A stretch of 34,433 nucleotides of DNA from contig SHWL01000031.1 of NCBI GenBank assembly GCA_009693865.1, forward strand, positions 1 through 34,433, written 5' to 3'. Below are positions 16,247-25,737 of this stretch, piece by piece. Positions within the stretch are counted from its first letter, which is position 1; each line of letters begins with the position of its first letter. This DNA is from Acetobacteraceae bacterium. Its GTDB lineage: Bacteria > Pseudomonadota > Alphaproteobacteria > Acetobacterales > Acetobacteraceae. The notes under the pieces are model-generated. The model was not told where the DNA came from and made no database searches. It was given only the letters and a program-made list of their open reading frames with translations. The position numbers and the translations under genes were made by a program.

Positions 16247-17443
16247 TTACTTCGCCAGTTCGGGCACCTTCACCTCAACCTTCCGGTTCTTGAACGCCGG
16301 CATGACCTCTTTCGCGAATCGTTCCAGTTGTTCCAACGCCACTGCTTCCGGCACGCCGACCGACAGGCTGATCGAAATCCGGTCCAGACCGGGATAGGCC
16401 TCTTCCAACTTCATCAGATGCTCAATAATCTCGTCCGGTGACCCGGTCAGGAAGCCGCCTGATTTCACCGCGTCCTCGATCCGCGGCAGCTTCGCGGTCG
16501 GTGCGAGCTTCGGATCGCGCATGATCTCGATTTGCTCATCGCTCATGGCGCGGTTCAGCCGCAGCTCGCCGAACATTTTCATGTTCTCTTCGTAATATTT
16601 GGCGGCCTCGCGCATGCACTGGGCTTTGTTCTCGCCGATATAGGCGTGGAAGCCGAAGCACAGCCGCTCGCCCAGTTCGATGTCCTTGCCGATTTTCTTG
16701 TGCACATCCTGCCATTTGAGTACAACGTTGTGCATCGCGCCGCCATCGGCCGAACCTCCGCCGATCATCCCTTGAATGCCGTACTTAGCCATGAAAGCCA
16801 GCGCGCGTTCGGACCCGCCCTGCACCGGCTGCCAGCATTCCACCGGCAGGCGCATGGGCCGCGGCACCAGCGTCAACTCCTTCAGTTGATAGCCGCGGTA
16901 GGGCACCTCGGGCGGCAGCGTGTAGTGTTTGCCTTTGTGCGAGAACGACTCGTTGTTGAACGCCTTGAAGATGATTTCGACCTGTTCCTCGAACAGCTCG
17001 CGGTTGGCGTCCTGATCGATCAACGGTGAGCCGAAGGTCTCGACCTCGCGGGTATGGTAGCCGCGGCCGACGCCGAACGTGACGCGGCCTTTGGTCAGGA
17101 TATCCGCGACCGCGTAATCCTCCGCGAGGCGCAGAGGATGCCACATCGGCGTGATGTTGAAGCCGGTGCCGATGTTGATGTTCTTCGTCACATGCGTCAG
17201 ATGCAGCGCCATCAGCAGCACGTTCGGGATGCATTCGGTGCCCTCGCTCTGGAAGTGATGCTCGGCCATCCAGAAGGTGTTGTAACCGAACGCGTCCGCC
17301 CGCTTCGCCATCGCCTCGGCTTTGGAAAGCGCGGAGGACAGATGGGCATTGTCATACCGGCGATCGTTGATCGGCGTCCCGCCATAGCCGATGTTCTCAA
17401 GATCGACGTGGCCCGCGTACAGCGTGTCGAATTTGGTGATCAT
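16247..17443 (-). CDS. LLM-class flavin-dependent monooxygenase
   Basis: A 398-residue luciferase-like flavin enzyme. Typical parts are AEAMAKRADAFGYNTFWMAEHHF (first helix and the AEHH motif of flavin-binding monooxygenases) in pieces, INIGTGFNITPMWHPLRLAE, and RVTFGVGRGYHTREVETFG. The AEHH motif and length are those of FMN-dependent bacterial luciferase relatives rather than of F420 enzymes. GGAGGA at good spacing before ATG 17443 fixes the start and excludes a longer frame to 17533. It diverges over 110 bases from the PhnW-like gene. It may belong functionally with either flanking module; the substrate is unknown. Confidence 0.88.
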   Translation of the reverse strand: MITKFDTLYAGHVDLENIGYGGTPINDRRYDNAHLSSALSKAEAMAKRADAFGYNTFWMAEHHFQSEGTECIPNVLLMALHLTHVTKNINIGTGFNITPMWHPLRLAEDYAVADILTKGRVTFGVGRGYHTREVETFGSPLIDQDANRELFEEQVEIIFKAFNNESFSHKGKHYTLPPEVPYRGYQLKELTLVPRPMRLPVECWQPVQGGSERALAFMAKYGIQGMIGGGSADGGAMHNVVLKWQDVHKKIGKDIELGERLCFGFHAYIGENKAQCMREAAKYYEENMKMFGELRLNRAMSDEQIEIMRDPKLAPTAKLPRIEDAVKSGGFLTGSPDEIIEHLMKLEEAYPGLDRISISLSVGVPEAVALEQLERFAKEVMPAFKNRKVEVKVPELAK

Positions 17444-17553
17444 GTTGCATCCTCCGCCATATACTGGCGGGTATGTTCCCCATCCCGCTGGTTTTGGCAA
17501 CCCGATGACCGGGACGGGTGGATTTCCTGCCAAGAGCGTGCGAAGCCTTCCCC

Positions 17554-18675
17554 ATGTTGTTACTCATCCCCGGCCCAGTCATGACCCGACCCGAGGTGCG
17601 GGCCGCCGCCGGCGTGGACATCGCGCCGTGGGACTTCGATTTTCTCGACATCTACGCGACGGTCCGGGCGCGGCTGCTGAAGCTCGCGCATGGCACCGGC
17701 GGCACGCACACCGTGTTGCCGCTGCCTGGCTGCGGTCATTTCATCACTGAAGCCGCGATCAGAAGCTTCATCCCGCCGGGAGGCCGGTTACTGATCCCGA
17801 TGACCGGCAGCTACAGCGACCGAATGGTTCGCCTCGCGCGCGAGGCGGGCCGCGATCCCGTACCGCTGCCGATCGTTCAAATGGAAAAGGCTCCGCCCGC
17901 CGTGGTCGCGGCCGCCCTGGAACGCGATCCCACGATCATGCATGTCGGATTGGTGCAGTCCGAAACCGGCAGCGGCATCGCGCATGACATCGACGCCATC
18001 GGCGCCGCCGTTCATGCCGCGGGCCGGCGCATGATTGTCGACGCGGTCTCCGCTTTCGGAGCTTTGCCGCTGGACATGACGGCGCACCCCGAGATCGATG
18101 CCGCGGTATTTACCGCGAACAAATGTCTGGAGGGTCTGCCGGGCATCGCCTACGTCATCGCGCGGATCGACCGTTTGGAACAATGCGCCGGCGTCGCCGG
18201 CAGTTGGTCGTTCGATTTGTCCGACATTTACACGCAGGTGGTAAGCCGGGGCGATGGCAGGCCAAGATTCACGCCGCCGGCACAAATCATCAACGCCCTC
18301 CACACCGCGCTGGATTTTTTGGAGCAGGAGGGTGGACCGGCGGCGCGACTCGTTCGTTACACCGCCAACATGCGAACGCTGTATGACGGAATGATCCAGC
18401 TCGGTTTGACACCGTTCGTTCAGCCGGACCACCAGGGACCGATCATCGTCAATATGTGCGCGCCCGCCGATCCCGCCTGGAATCTGCAACACTTCGTCGA
18501 CGCGCTGAAACGGCGCGGCGTTCTCATCAGTAACTTCTACAACACCCCAAAGCCGGGCTTCCGTATCGGCTGTATCGGTGCGATCACCCCCCCGGAAATG
18601 GCGGGCGCGGTCGCGACGATGGATCAGGCCCTGAACGACATCGGCGTCAAAACTCGAGCGGGAGAGACCCCATGA
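17554..18675 (+). CDS. Class V aminotransferase, 2-aminoethylphosphonate-pyruvate transaminase (PhnW)-like
   Basis: A 373-residue PLP enzyme with fold-type I class V features. The pattern follows PhnW more than serine-glyoxylate transaminases: an opening [10 protein letters not shown], then [15 protein letters not shown] (59-68), SETGSG (136-141), [13 protein letters not shown] (162-174), and [10 protein letters not shown] (188-197) with the PLP Lys190, then FTPPAQ near the substrate region. PhnW makes phosphonoacetaldehyde from 2-aminoethylphosphonate and pyruvate. No phnX, phnA or phnY partner is in view, so the amine donor here is not proven. Its stop overlaps the start of formate-tetrahydrofolate ligase by ATGA, an uncommon pairing. 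ATG 17554 is chosen for its fit to the family start. Confidence 0.75.
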   Translation: MLLLIPGPVMTRPEVRAAAGVDIAPWDFDFLDIYATVRARLLKLAHGTGGTHTVLPLPGCGHFITEAAIRSFIPPGGRLLIPMTGSYSDRMVRLAREAGRDPVPLPIVQMEKAPPAVVAAALERDPTIMHVGLVQSETGSGIAHDIDAIGAAVHAAGRRMIVDAVSAFGALPLDMTAHPEIDAAVFTANKCLEGLPGIAYVIARIDRLEQCAGVAGSWSFDLSDIYTQVVSRGDGRPRFTPPAQIINALHTALDFLEQEGGPAARLVRYTANMRTLYDGMIQLGLTPFVQPDHQGPIIVNMCAPADPAWNLQHFVDALKRRGVLISNFYNTPKPGFRIGCIGAITPPEMAGAVATMDQALNDIGVKTRAGETP

Positions 18676-20342
18676 ATCCAGATCTTGAAATCGCCCGCGC
18701 GGCGGTCCTGAAGCCGATCGCCGACATCGCGGCGCGGCTGAACATTCCCGGTGACGCTCTGGAACCCTATGGCCGCCACAAGGCGAAAGTCGGTTTCGAC
18801 TTCATCAATTCGGTCCAGGACCGGACGGACGGCGCGCTGGTCCTGGTCACCGGCATCAGCCCCACCCCCGCCGGCGAGGGCAAGACCACGACCACCGTCG
18901 GCCTGGGCGACGCGCTCAACCGGATCGGCAAGCTCGCCACGATCTGCCTGCGTGAACCCAGCCTTGGCCCCAGCTTCGGCATGAAGGGCGGCGCGGCGGG
19001 CGGCGGCCACGCCCAGGTGGTGCCGATGGATCAAATTAATTTGCATTTCACGGGGGATTTTCACGCCATTACTTCGGCCAACAACCTGCTGGCCGCGATG
19101 ATCGATAACCATGTGTATTGGAGCAATTCGCTCGGCATCGACCCTCGCCGTATTTCATGGCGCCGTTGCCTCGACATGAACGATCGCGCGCTACGCTCCA
19201 TCGTCGGCAGTCTCGGCGGTGTGGCGAATGGTTTCCCGCGGGAAGACGGGTTCGACATCACCGTCGCGTCGGAGGTGATGGCGGTGTTCTGCCTGTCGAA
19301 GGACATGGCCGATCTGCAAACGCGTCTGGGAAAGATGATCATTGGGCAGCGCCGCGATGGCACGAATGTGACCGCCGCCGACATCAAGGCCGACGGCGCG
19401 ATGTCGGTGCTGCTGCGGGACGCGCTGGCGCCCAATTTGGTGCAGACGCTGGAGGGCTCGCCCGCCTTCGTGCATGGCGGCCCCTTCGCCAATATCGCGC
19501 ATGGTTGCAACTCCGTCATGGCGACGCGGCTCGCGTTGAAATTGTCCGACGTCGTGGTGACAGAGGCCGGGTTCGGCGCCGATCTGGGCGCGGAAAAATT
19601 CATGGACATCAAGTGCCGCTCGGCGGGCCTGACGCCCTCGTGCGCGGTCATCGTCGCAACCGTGCGTGCCCTGAAAATGCACGGCGGCGTCGCCCGTAAC
19701 GCTTTGGGCCCGGAGAACGTGGAGGCGGTCAAACGCGGCCTCGCCAACCTCGCCCGCCATGTCGAGAACCTTGGCAAATTCGGCTTGCCGGTGGTGGTGG
19801 CGGTCAACCATTTCACGTCCGACACAGACGCCGAATTCGCCGCGATCAAGGAGGGCATGGCCGCGCTTGGTGTCGAGGCGATTTCCTGCCGCCACTGGGC
19901 TGACGGCAGCGCGGGCGCCGAGCCGCTGGCGCGCGCGGTCATGAGCCGTATCGAAGGCCGCAAGACGGAATTCAAGCCACTCTACCCGCTGGAACTGAAA
20001 CTCGCCGACAAGATCAGAACGATCGCCAAGGAGATCTACCGGGCGTCGGACGTTTCGATCCCGGACGCGGTGGGCCGGCGCCTGAAAGCGTTCGAGGACG
20101 CGGGCTTCGGGAACGTGCCGATCTGCATCGCCAAGACGCAATACAGTTTCACTTCCGATCCGACCGTGATGGGCGCGCCGACCGGCCACGTGCTGCCGGT
20201 TCGCGAAGTGCGCCTGTCCGCGGGCGCGGGTTTCGTGGTCGCGGTCTGCGGCGACATCATGACGATGCCCGGCCTGCCGCGCGTCCCGGCAGCCGAGGCG
20301 ATCCACCTACGCGAAGACGGCGAGATCGAAGGCCTGTTCTGA
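18672..20342 (+). CDS. fhs: Formate-tetrahydrofolate ligase
   Basis: Makes 10-formyltetrahydrofolate from formate, ATP and tetrahydrofolate, feeding one-carbon units into purines, serine and methylotrophic or formate-assimilation routes. At 556 residues it has the family length. The ATP loop [18 protein letters not shown] begins at about residue 65; further signatures are [20 protein letters not shown] in two parts, and the later [16 protein letters not shown] and [14 protein letters not shown]. It is translationally coupled to the PhnW-like gene and followed 7 bases later by an aminotransferase. This suggests a small C1/amino-acid module. Confidence 0.97.
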   Translation: MNPDLEIARAAVLKPIADIAARLNIPGDALEPYGRHKAKVGFDFINSVQDRTDGALVLVTGISPTPAGEGKTTTTVGLGDALNRIGKLATICLREPSLGPSFGMKGGAAGGGHAQVVPMDQINLHFTGDFHAITSANNLLAAMIDNHVYWSNSLGIDPRRISWRRCLDMNDRALRSIVGSLGGVANGFPREDGFDITVASEVMAVFCLSKDMADLQTRLGKMIIGQRRDGTNVTAADIKADGAMSVLLRDALAPNLVQTLEGSPAFVHGGPFANIAHGCNSVMATRLALKLSDVVVTEAGFGADLGAEKFMDIKCRSAGLTPSCAVIVATVRALKMHGGVARNALGPENVEAVKRGLANLARHVENLGKFGLPVVVAVNHFTSDTDAEFAAIKEGMAALGVEAISCRHWADGSAGAEPLARAVMSRIEGRKTEFKPLYPLELKLADKIRTIAKEIYRASDVSIPDAVGRRLKAFEDAGFGNVPICIAKTQYSFTSDPTVMGAPTGHVLPVREVRLSAGAGFVVAVCGDIMTMPGLPRVPAAEAIHLREDGEIEGLF

Positions 20343-20349
20343 ATTCGAA

Positions 20350-21501
20350 ATGGATATCAACCGGATCCCGGCTTCGAAAATCGTCGAGGTCGCGCGCCTT
20401 GCCTTCGCAACGCCGGACGTCGACTTTCTTTGCTTCGGCGAATCGGACCAACCCAGTCCGGCCGTGGCGCGCGACGCGGCGATCTCGGCGCTCATGGCCG
20501 GGGATACAAGATATCCGGACGTCCGCGGGCTGCCCGCGCTACGGGAGGGGTTGGCGGCCTATCTGACCGGCTTATACGCGAAACCCGTCGCCGAGAGCCG
20601 GATCCAGGTCACGGCCTCCGGGATGGCGGCGATCACGATAGCCTTGGCGGCGACCGTGCGGGCCGGGGGCCGGGTGGTGATCCACTCGCCGTCCTGGCCG
20701 AATGTCGCCAACGCATTGCTGCTGCGAGGCGCCGAAGTCGACGTGTTGGACCTGGACCACGACGAGGCCGGGACGTTCCGCCTCGATCTGAACCGGTTGG
20801 ACCAAAAGATGGCGGGCGCGCGCGCTTTCATCCTGAACTCGCCGAATAATCCAACCGGCTGGACCGCCTCGACTGAAGAACTTCGCGCCATTCTGGCCAT
20901 CGCCCGCCGCCACGGCGCCTGGTTGATTTCCGATGAGGTTTACGCGCGGCTGATTTACGATGAACGCCCCGCCGCGCCCTCGCTGCTGGACATCGCGGAA
21001 CCGGACGACCGCGTGATCGTCTGCAACAGCTTCTCCAAGACCTGGATCATGACCGGCTGGCGCCTGGGTTGGATCGTCGTGCCGGAAGGTCTTCGAAACT
21101 CGTTCGGTGAGATCGTCGAGGCCACCCATTCCGGGGTCGCGCCGTTCACGCAACGCGCAGGACTCGCCGCCATCGGGGAAATCGAAACGGTGACGCGGTT
21201 TCGCGCGCACTGCGCCAAAGGCCGCGAACTTGTCGGCCAGGCGCTGACGGGTCTCAACGGCGTGCGGTACGCCGCGCCGGACGGTGCCTTTTACGCGTTC
21301 GTTGGGATCGAGGGACTGACGGACAGCCTGGCGCTGGCGAAGACTTTGGTCGAAAAACATAAAGTCGCGGTGGCCCCGGGTGTCGCCTTTGGCGCGTCCG
21401 GGGAAGGCTACCTGCGGATCTGTTTCGCGCAGTCCGCGGACCTGATGGAACGCGCGATGACCCGCCTCCGGCAGGGCCTGCGCTCGGAACGCGGCGTCTG
21501 A
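20350..21501 (+). CDS. Class I/II pyridoxal-phosphate aminotransferase
   Basis: A 383-residue fold-type I aminotransferase of the aspartate aminotransferase superfamily. Visible features are the Y-P-D-V-x-G substrate segment (55-60), NSPNNPTGW (163-171) contacting PLP, SDEVYARLIYD (194-204), and SFSKTWIMTGWRLGW with the Schiff-base Lys230. The C-terminal Arg of YLRICFA binds the substrate carboxylate. Broad amino-acid or keto-acid specificity is expected; the exact substrate is not readable. It follows fhs after 7 bases and probably ends that operon, converging on the small membrane protein gene. Confidence 0.9.
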   Translation: MDINRIPASKIVEVARLAFATPDVDFLCFGESDQPSPAVARDAAISALMAGDTRYPDVRGLPALREGLAAYLTGLYAKPVAESRIQVTASGMAAITIALAATVRAGGRVVIHSPSWPNVANALLLRGAEVDVLDLDHDEAGTFRLDLNRLDQKMAGARAFILNSPNNPTGWTASTEELRAILAIARRHGAWLISDEVYARLIYDERPAAPSLLDIAEPDDRVIVCNSFSKTWIMTGWRLGWIVVPEGLRNSFGEIVEATHSGVAPFTQRAGLAAIGEIETVTRFRAHCAKGRELVGQALTGLNGVRYAAPDGAFYAFVGIEGLTDSLALAKTLVEKHKVAVAPGVAFGASGEGYLRICFAQSADLMERAMTRLRQGLRSERGV

Positions 21502-21518
21502 AAGCCCGCCACCTCAAC

Positions 21519-21773
21519 CTATCGGAAAAACGACCACAATCCGCCGATCGTCATCAGAAGGCCGACCCCACCGAACGCAACCCACGCGTATGGCGGCAGC
21601 ATCGAGAGTACCAAAAGCGTCATGTACCCGATCAACATCACGACCGCCAACGTCGACAGCATGAAGCTCATGCTGAAAATCGAGATCGCGCCTTCCCGCG
21701 CGTAGAACCGCAGCGCGAAAACCAGCATGCCCGCTATCAGCGGCAGCACGGCGAGCGGTGTGCTCTGCTCCAT
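21519..21773 (-). CDS. Small membrane protein
   Basis: An 84-residue hydrophobic protein with three likely membrane segments, around residues 7-22, 31-55 and 60-80. These include LAVLPLIAGMLVFAL, FMLSTLAVVMLIGYMTLLVL and AWVAFGGVGLLMTIGGLWSF. I do not recognise a family. AAGGA at good spacing precedes ATG 21773. It is the last gene of the leftward CYP153 run, 64 bases after the P450 stop, and might help membrane location or substrate access, but this is a guess from position. Confidence 0.6.
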   Translation of the reverse strand: MEQSTPLAVLPLIAGMLVFALRFYAREGAISIFSMSFMLSTLAVVMLIGYMTLLVLSMLPPYAWVAFGGVGLLMTIGGLWSFFR

Positions 21774-21837
21774 GGAGTTCCTTAAAACCGCCATCCCGCC
21801 CAATCGGGAGCGATGGCGCGTCTGTTAAAGCGCGGCG

Positions 21838-23109
21838 TCAGGCCGGGATGCGCACCATCATCCGGCTGATGCCATGGATGAAGTTGGAGTAAATCCGCTC
21901 CGGCTCCTCCAGCAACTCGATCTTCGGGAAGCGCTTCATGATCTCTTCCCAAAGCGTGATCAGTTGCATCTCCGCCAGCCGGTTGCCGACGCAACGATGG
22001 ACGCCGAAGCCGAACGAAAGATGATGCCGCGGCCGCGCGCGGTCGATGATGAAGTCGTTGGGATTGTTGATCGAGTCCTCGTCCCGGTTGCCCGAAATGT
22101 ACCACATGACAACCTTGTCGCCCTTCCTGACCTGCTTGCCGCCGAGTTCGGTATCCATCAACGCGGTACGGCGCATGTGCACGATGGGCGACTGCCAGCG
22201 GATGATCTCGGGCACCATGCTGGTAACGAGCGCGGGATTGTCGCGGAGTTTCTGGTATTCGGCGGGATGCTTGCACAACGCCCACAGCCCGCCGCTCATG
22301 GAATTACGGGTCGTGTCGTTGCCGCCAACAATCAGCAGGGTCAGATTACCGAGGAACTCGGCGGGATCGTTGACGAGGTTTTTGGTAGCGGCGCCATGGG
22401 CCAGCATTGAGATCAGGTCGTAGCCAGGCGGTTTCGCGGCGCGCTCGTGCCACATCGCGGTGAAAACCCGCACAGCCTCAGTCAGGATTTCCAGCCGCTT
22501 TTCCTCGGAATCCACGATGCCGCCCGCGTTGACGTCCTGTGTCGCGACGTCCGACCAATAAGTCAGCAGATGCCGGTCTGCTTCCGGAAAGTCGAACAAT
22601 GTGGTCAGCATCAACGTGGTCAGCTCGATGGAGACCAGCTTCACCCAGTCGAAGGGCTCATTGCGAGGCAGGCTGTCCAGCACCCGGCAAACCCGCTCGC
22701 GGATGACGTCGGACATGTTGTTCAGGTTCGCGGGCGCCACGATCGGGCTGACCACTTTGCGCTGATCGTCATGCCGTGGCGGGTCCATCGAGATGAAGCT
22801 GGAGCGGCGGAATTCCATCGGCCGGTCGGTGATTGAAATGCCACCCAGTTTCGCGTCCGAGGAATAAATCTCCGGATGCGTTTCGACCGCCATGATGTCC
22901 TTGAATTTGGTAACCGACCAGAATGAACCGTACATCCCGTCCTTGCGGTAATGCACCGGATCTTCCTGACGCAAACGCGCGAAATACGGATGGTAAACGT
23001 CGTTCTGATATAGTTTCGGATCGCTGACATCGATCTCGCTCAACGCCACCGACGCTGCGTCAAGCCTCGCTTCTTCCTGGGCGGCATCGTAATGAACGGG
23101 CGCGTTCAT
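21838..23109 (-). CDS. Cytochrome P450, CYP153 family (alkane/fatty-acid terminal hydroxylase)
   Basis: A soluble bacterial P450 of 423 residues. P450 marks are the I-helix oxygen-activation motif GGNDTT (262-267), the ExxR pair Glu301/Arg304 and the haem loop FGFGVHRCVG with Cys373. The family call rests on CYP153-type segments: SPIVAPANL, FDWVKLVSIELTT, LIVGGNDTTRNSMSGG, WYISGNRDE and LAEMQLITLWEEI. CYP153 enzymes hydroxylate the terminal carbon of medium-chain alkanes, alcohols and fatty acids. The ferredoxin and ferredoxin reductase genes upstream on the same strand form the standard class I electron chain. GGAGG precedes the ATG; the gap to the ferredoxin stop is 15 bases. No aldehyde or alcohol dehydrogenase is adjacent. 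Confidence 0.88.
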   Translation of the reverse strand: MNAPVHYDAAQEEARLDAASVALSEIDVSDPKLYQNDVYHPYFARLRQEDPVHYRKDGMYGSFWSVTKFKDIMAVETHPEIYSSDAKLGGISITDRPMEFRRSSFISMDPPRHDDQRKVVSPIVAPANLNNMSDVIRERVCRVLDSLPRNEPFDWVKLVSIELTTLMLTTLFDFPEADRHLLTYWSDVATQDVNAGGIVDSEEKRLEILTEAVRVFTAMWHERAAKPPGYDLISMLAHGAATKNLVNDPAEFLGNLTLLIVGGNDTTRNSMSGGLWALCKHPAEYQKLRDNPALVTSMVPEIIRWQSPIVHMRRTALMDTELGGKQVRKGDKVVMWYISGNRDEDSINNPNDFIIDRARPRHHLSFGFGVHRCVGNRLAEMQLITLWEEIMKRFPKIELLEEPERIYSNFIHGISRMMVRIPA

Positions 23110-23124
23110 GGCGGGTCCTCCGGT

Positions 23125-23603
<479 letters not shown>

Positions 23604-23675
23604 GGTTTGTCGTTGCGTTTAAGCAGACTTCGGCCCCCGGCGCCACGGCGAACCTGAGGCGGGATTCGGGCCACA

Positions 23676-24902
23676 TCATGAAGCCAGTTCCTGCATCGTG
23701 ATGGCCATATCGGCGATCCGGTCCGCCGTCAGTTTCTTGCGCCGCTGCACGATCCGCCGCCCACCCATGAACTCGGTCGAGGCATTGACAGCCTCCACCG
23801 CCTGCACGGTGCCATCGGCGGTCAGATGGAACAGCGCGAACTTGCCAGCGGCGACGTCGCCCCGAACGACGATCTCGGTGGCGTCGAACGGGATGCCGGC
23901 GATTTGCAGGCGCAACTCATATTGATCGGACCAGAACCACGGCACCTCGGGCGGCGGGCGTGGACGGCCGCAGATGGCGGAGGCGGCTTGTTTCGCCTGC
24001 TCCAGCGCATTCGGTACGCTTTCCAGCCGCATGGTGCGTTCGTACATCGGCAACTGGCGCTTCGTGCAGTCGCCGATCGCGAAGATGGCCGGGTCCGAGG
24101 TCCGCGCATCCAGATCGACCACGATCCCGCCATCGCAGGAAATCCCGGCGACTTTGGCCAGTTCCTCATTCGGCACGCCGCCGACGCCGATCAGGGCCGC
24201 GTCGCAGGGAATGACCTGCCCGTCGGCCAGGCGGACACCGGTCACGGCTCCATTGGCGCCCTCCAGCGCTTGCACGCCCGCGTTCAGGATGATCTTGACC
24301 CCTTGGGATCGGTGAAAGTCCTGGAAGAAGGTGGACAGAATTTCGCAGGCGACGCGTGCCAGAACCCGGGGTTCGCGCTCGATGATCGTGACCTCCGCCC
24401 CCAACGCGCGGGCCGACGCGGCGGCTTCGAGGCCGATATAGCCGCCACCCACCACGGCGAGGCGCTTTCCCGGTCCCAACACCGCTTTCAATTTATCGGC
24501 GTCCGCGGCGGTGCGCAGTTCCAGCACGTTCGCCTGGTCGAGGCCCGGTAAGGGAATCCGCCGTGCGCGGGACCCCGTGGCGAGGATCAGATGCGCGTAA
24601 TGCATCGTATCGCCGTCGTTGAATGTCACCGCATGCTCGGCCGGATCGATTTTCGTGACGGTGACGCCCAGTCTCAGCTCGATATCGGCGTCGTTGTAGA
24701 AAGCGAGGGGGCGTAGCGCGAGGGCTTCCGCGTCCGCCTCTCCCGTCAGCCAGGCTTTCGACAAAGGCGGGCGTTGGTACGGCGGCAAGGGCTCCTCGCC
24801 CACCAGCGTGATGCCGGTTTTCCACCCGAGTTGGCGCAGCATGGCGGCGGCGGATCCTCCGGCGTGACCGGCCCCGGCGATGACGATACGGTCGTGGGTC
24901 AT
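23676..24902 (-). CDS. FAD-dependent ferredoxin reductase
   Basis: A 408-residue NAD(P)H:ferredoxin reductase of the putidaredoxin-reductase type. Two dinucleotide-binding folds are visible: IVIAGAGHAGGSAA at residues 6-19 for FAD, and LAVVGGGYIGLEAAASA near 148-164 for NAD(P)H. The second FAD motif ends in IFAIGDCTK near 275. A C-terminal dimer domain, with VPWFWSDQYELRLQIAG, is typical of this class. It is first in the leftward CYP153 transcript but separated from the ferredoxin by element B, unlike the tight spacing of the next two genes. The ribosome site before ATG 24902 is weak. Confidence 0.92.
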   Translation of the reverse strand: MTHDRIVIAGAGHAGGSAAAMLRQLGWKTGITLVGEEPLPPYQRPPLSKAWLTGEADAEALALRPLAFYNDADIELRLGVTVTKIDPAEHAVTFNDGDTMHYAHLILATGSRARRIPLPGLDQANVLELRTAADADKLKAVLGPGKRLAVVGGGYIGLEAAASARALGAEVTIIEREPRVLARVACEILSTFFQDFHRSQGVKIILNAGVQALEGANGAVTGVRLADGQVIPCDAALIGVGGVPNEELAKVAGISCDGGIVVDLDARTSDPAIFAIGDCTKRQLPMYERTMRLESVPNALEQAKQAASAICGRPRPPPEVPWFWSDQYELRLQIAGIPFDATEIVVRGDVAAGKFALFHLTADGTVQAVEAVNASTEFMGGRRIVQRRKKLTADRIADMAITMQELAS

Positions 24903-25102
24903 GAAGGGCGGTTCCCTGAAGCGGCGTGCATGGCGGGAGGCATACCTGAAACGACCATCGCTGATCCAGGCGGTAGGGCGCGCACGAGCGCAGCCCAGAT
25001 CGTCACGCGTTCAGGTGCCATTGGCGATTTCTCCACGTCGGGTGCGGGATTGGAGCAAGGGTTGGCGGTTGGGGCAAGCGTGGCTCAAGTTGCGAGTGTT
25101 AA
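24903..25102. other. Upstream region of the CYP153 set
   Basis: No supported gene. It must hold the promoter for the leftward reductase-ferredoxin-P450 genes, but I see no clear promoter or operator. Together with element C it separates that operon from the HigBA remnant. The missing N-terminal half of higB is not recognisable here. Confidence 0.5.
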
Positions 25103-25204
25103 AGTGTTTTCCGACCTGGTCGAATCGCCTCCCCCCGTCATGGCCCGGACGAGCCAAGCCATGACGGGAGGGGGGTTTTCGATGCAACCTGATCGGAAAC
25201 CGCT
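25103..25204. repeat. Palindromic element C (outer 25-nt inverted repeat around a CGTCATGG core)
   Basis: Outer arms 25103-25127 (AGTGTTTTCCGACCTGGTCG...) and the complement of 25180-25204 (AGCGGTTTCCGATCAGGTTG...) match at 19 of 25 positions. The core has CCCGTCATGGC (25135-25145) and its exact complement (25158-25168). The centre, TGGCCCGGACGAGCC, matches one arm of element A nearly base for base, as if C were a shortened A. Its right edge lies 12 bases before the surviving part of the higB toxin. Confidence 0.85.
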
Positions 25205-25216
25205 ATAGATACCGCT

Positions 25217-25372
25217 GTGCGGCTTGAGAACCTCCGCCATCCGCCCGGCAACCTGTTAGAGGCATTGACCGGGGACCGCCGGGGACAACACAACATTCGG
25301 GTGAACGATCAGTGGCGGCTGTGTTTCATCTGGAGGGACGGCGCGGCACATGATGTTGAGATTACGGATTAG
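25217..25372 (+). pseudogene. higB: HigB/RelE-type toxin, N-terminus missing
   Basis: About 51 codons of a HigB/GraT-type mRNA-cleaving toxin: RLENLRHPPGNLLEALTGDR, then GQHNIRVNDQWRLCFIW and HDVEITD before a TAG. This is the C-terminal half of a normal protein of about 92 residues and keeps the conserved NDQWRLCF strand. An in-frame stop at 25190-25192 precludes a longer N-terminus, and about 40 residues are lost. GTG 25217 is only the first possible start. It lies 18 bases before the antitoxin, the normal order for higBA. The truncation point coincides with the edge of element C. Confidence 0.75.
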
Positions 25373-25390
25373 CACTGACGGAGAGAAACC

Positions 25391-25708
25391 ATGATCAAGC
25401 GGGAAGACCTGGACACCATGGACTTTTCAGACGTCAGCACCGGTGAGATTTTACCGATCGTCACGCCCGGTGAAATCTTGAAATTCGAGTTCCTGAAACC
25501 GCTTGGATTATCAGCCCGCGCGCTTGCGCGGGAACTCGGCGTCCCCGCCAATCGGATCACCGAGATCGTCAACGGAACGCGGTCGATCTCAGTCGAAACC
25601 GCGCTTCTTTTGGGGCGCCGGTTGGGGACATCGGCGGAATTGTGGATGAATCTGCAGACAGCTCATGACCTGGAGGACGCTCGGCGAAAAATGCTGGCAC
25701 TGCCGTAA
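25391..25708 (+). CDS. higA: HigA-family antitoxin (XRE HTH)
   Basis: A 105-residue antitoxin with an N-terminal VTPGEILKFEFLKPLGLSAR stretch followed by the helix-turn-helix ALARELGVPANRITEIVNG (about 45-63). The C-terminal SAELWMNLQTAHDLEDAR is the standard HigA end. GGAGAG precedes ATG 25391. HigA binds the toxin and represses its own operon. The toxin half of the pair is broken, so this antitoxin is an orphan here unless another HigB exists elsewhere. Its upstream promoter has probably been replaced by element C. Confidence 0.9.
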   Translation: MIKREDLDTMDFSDVSTGEILPIVTPGEILKFEFLKPLGLSARALARELGVPANRITEIVNGTRSISVETALLLGRRLGTSAELWMNLQTAHDLEDARRKMLALP

Positions 25709-25737
25709 CAAATGGTCTCGCGAGCGGCGCGCGCGCG

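Noticed and set aside
20343-20349. A regulatory gap between fhs and the aminotransferase
   Set aside because: Only seven bases separate them; this is simple operon spacing.
24903-25102. The missing N-terminal half of higB upstream of element C
   Set aside because: I read the three forward frames by eye for the usual HigB N-terminal pattern and found no convincing match.
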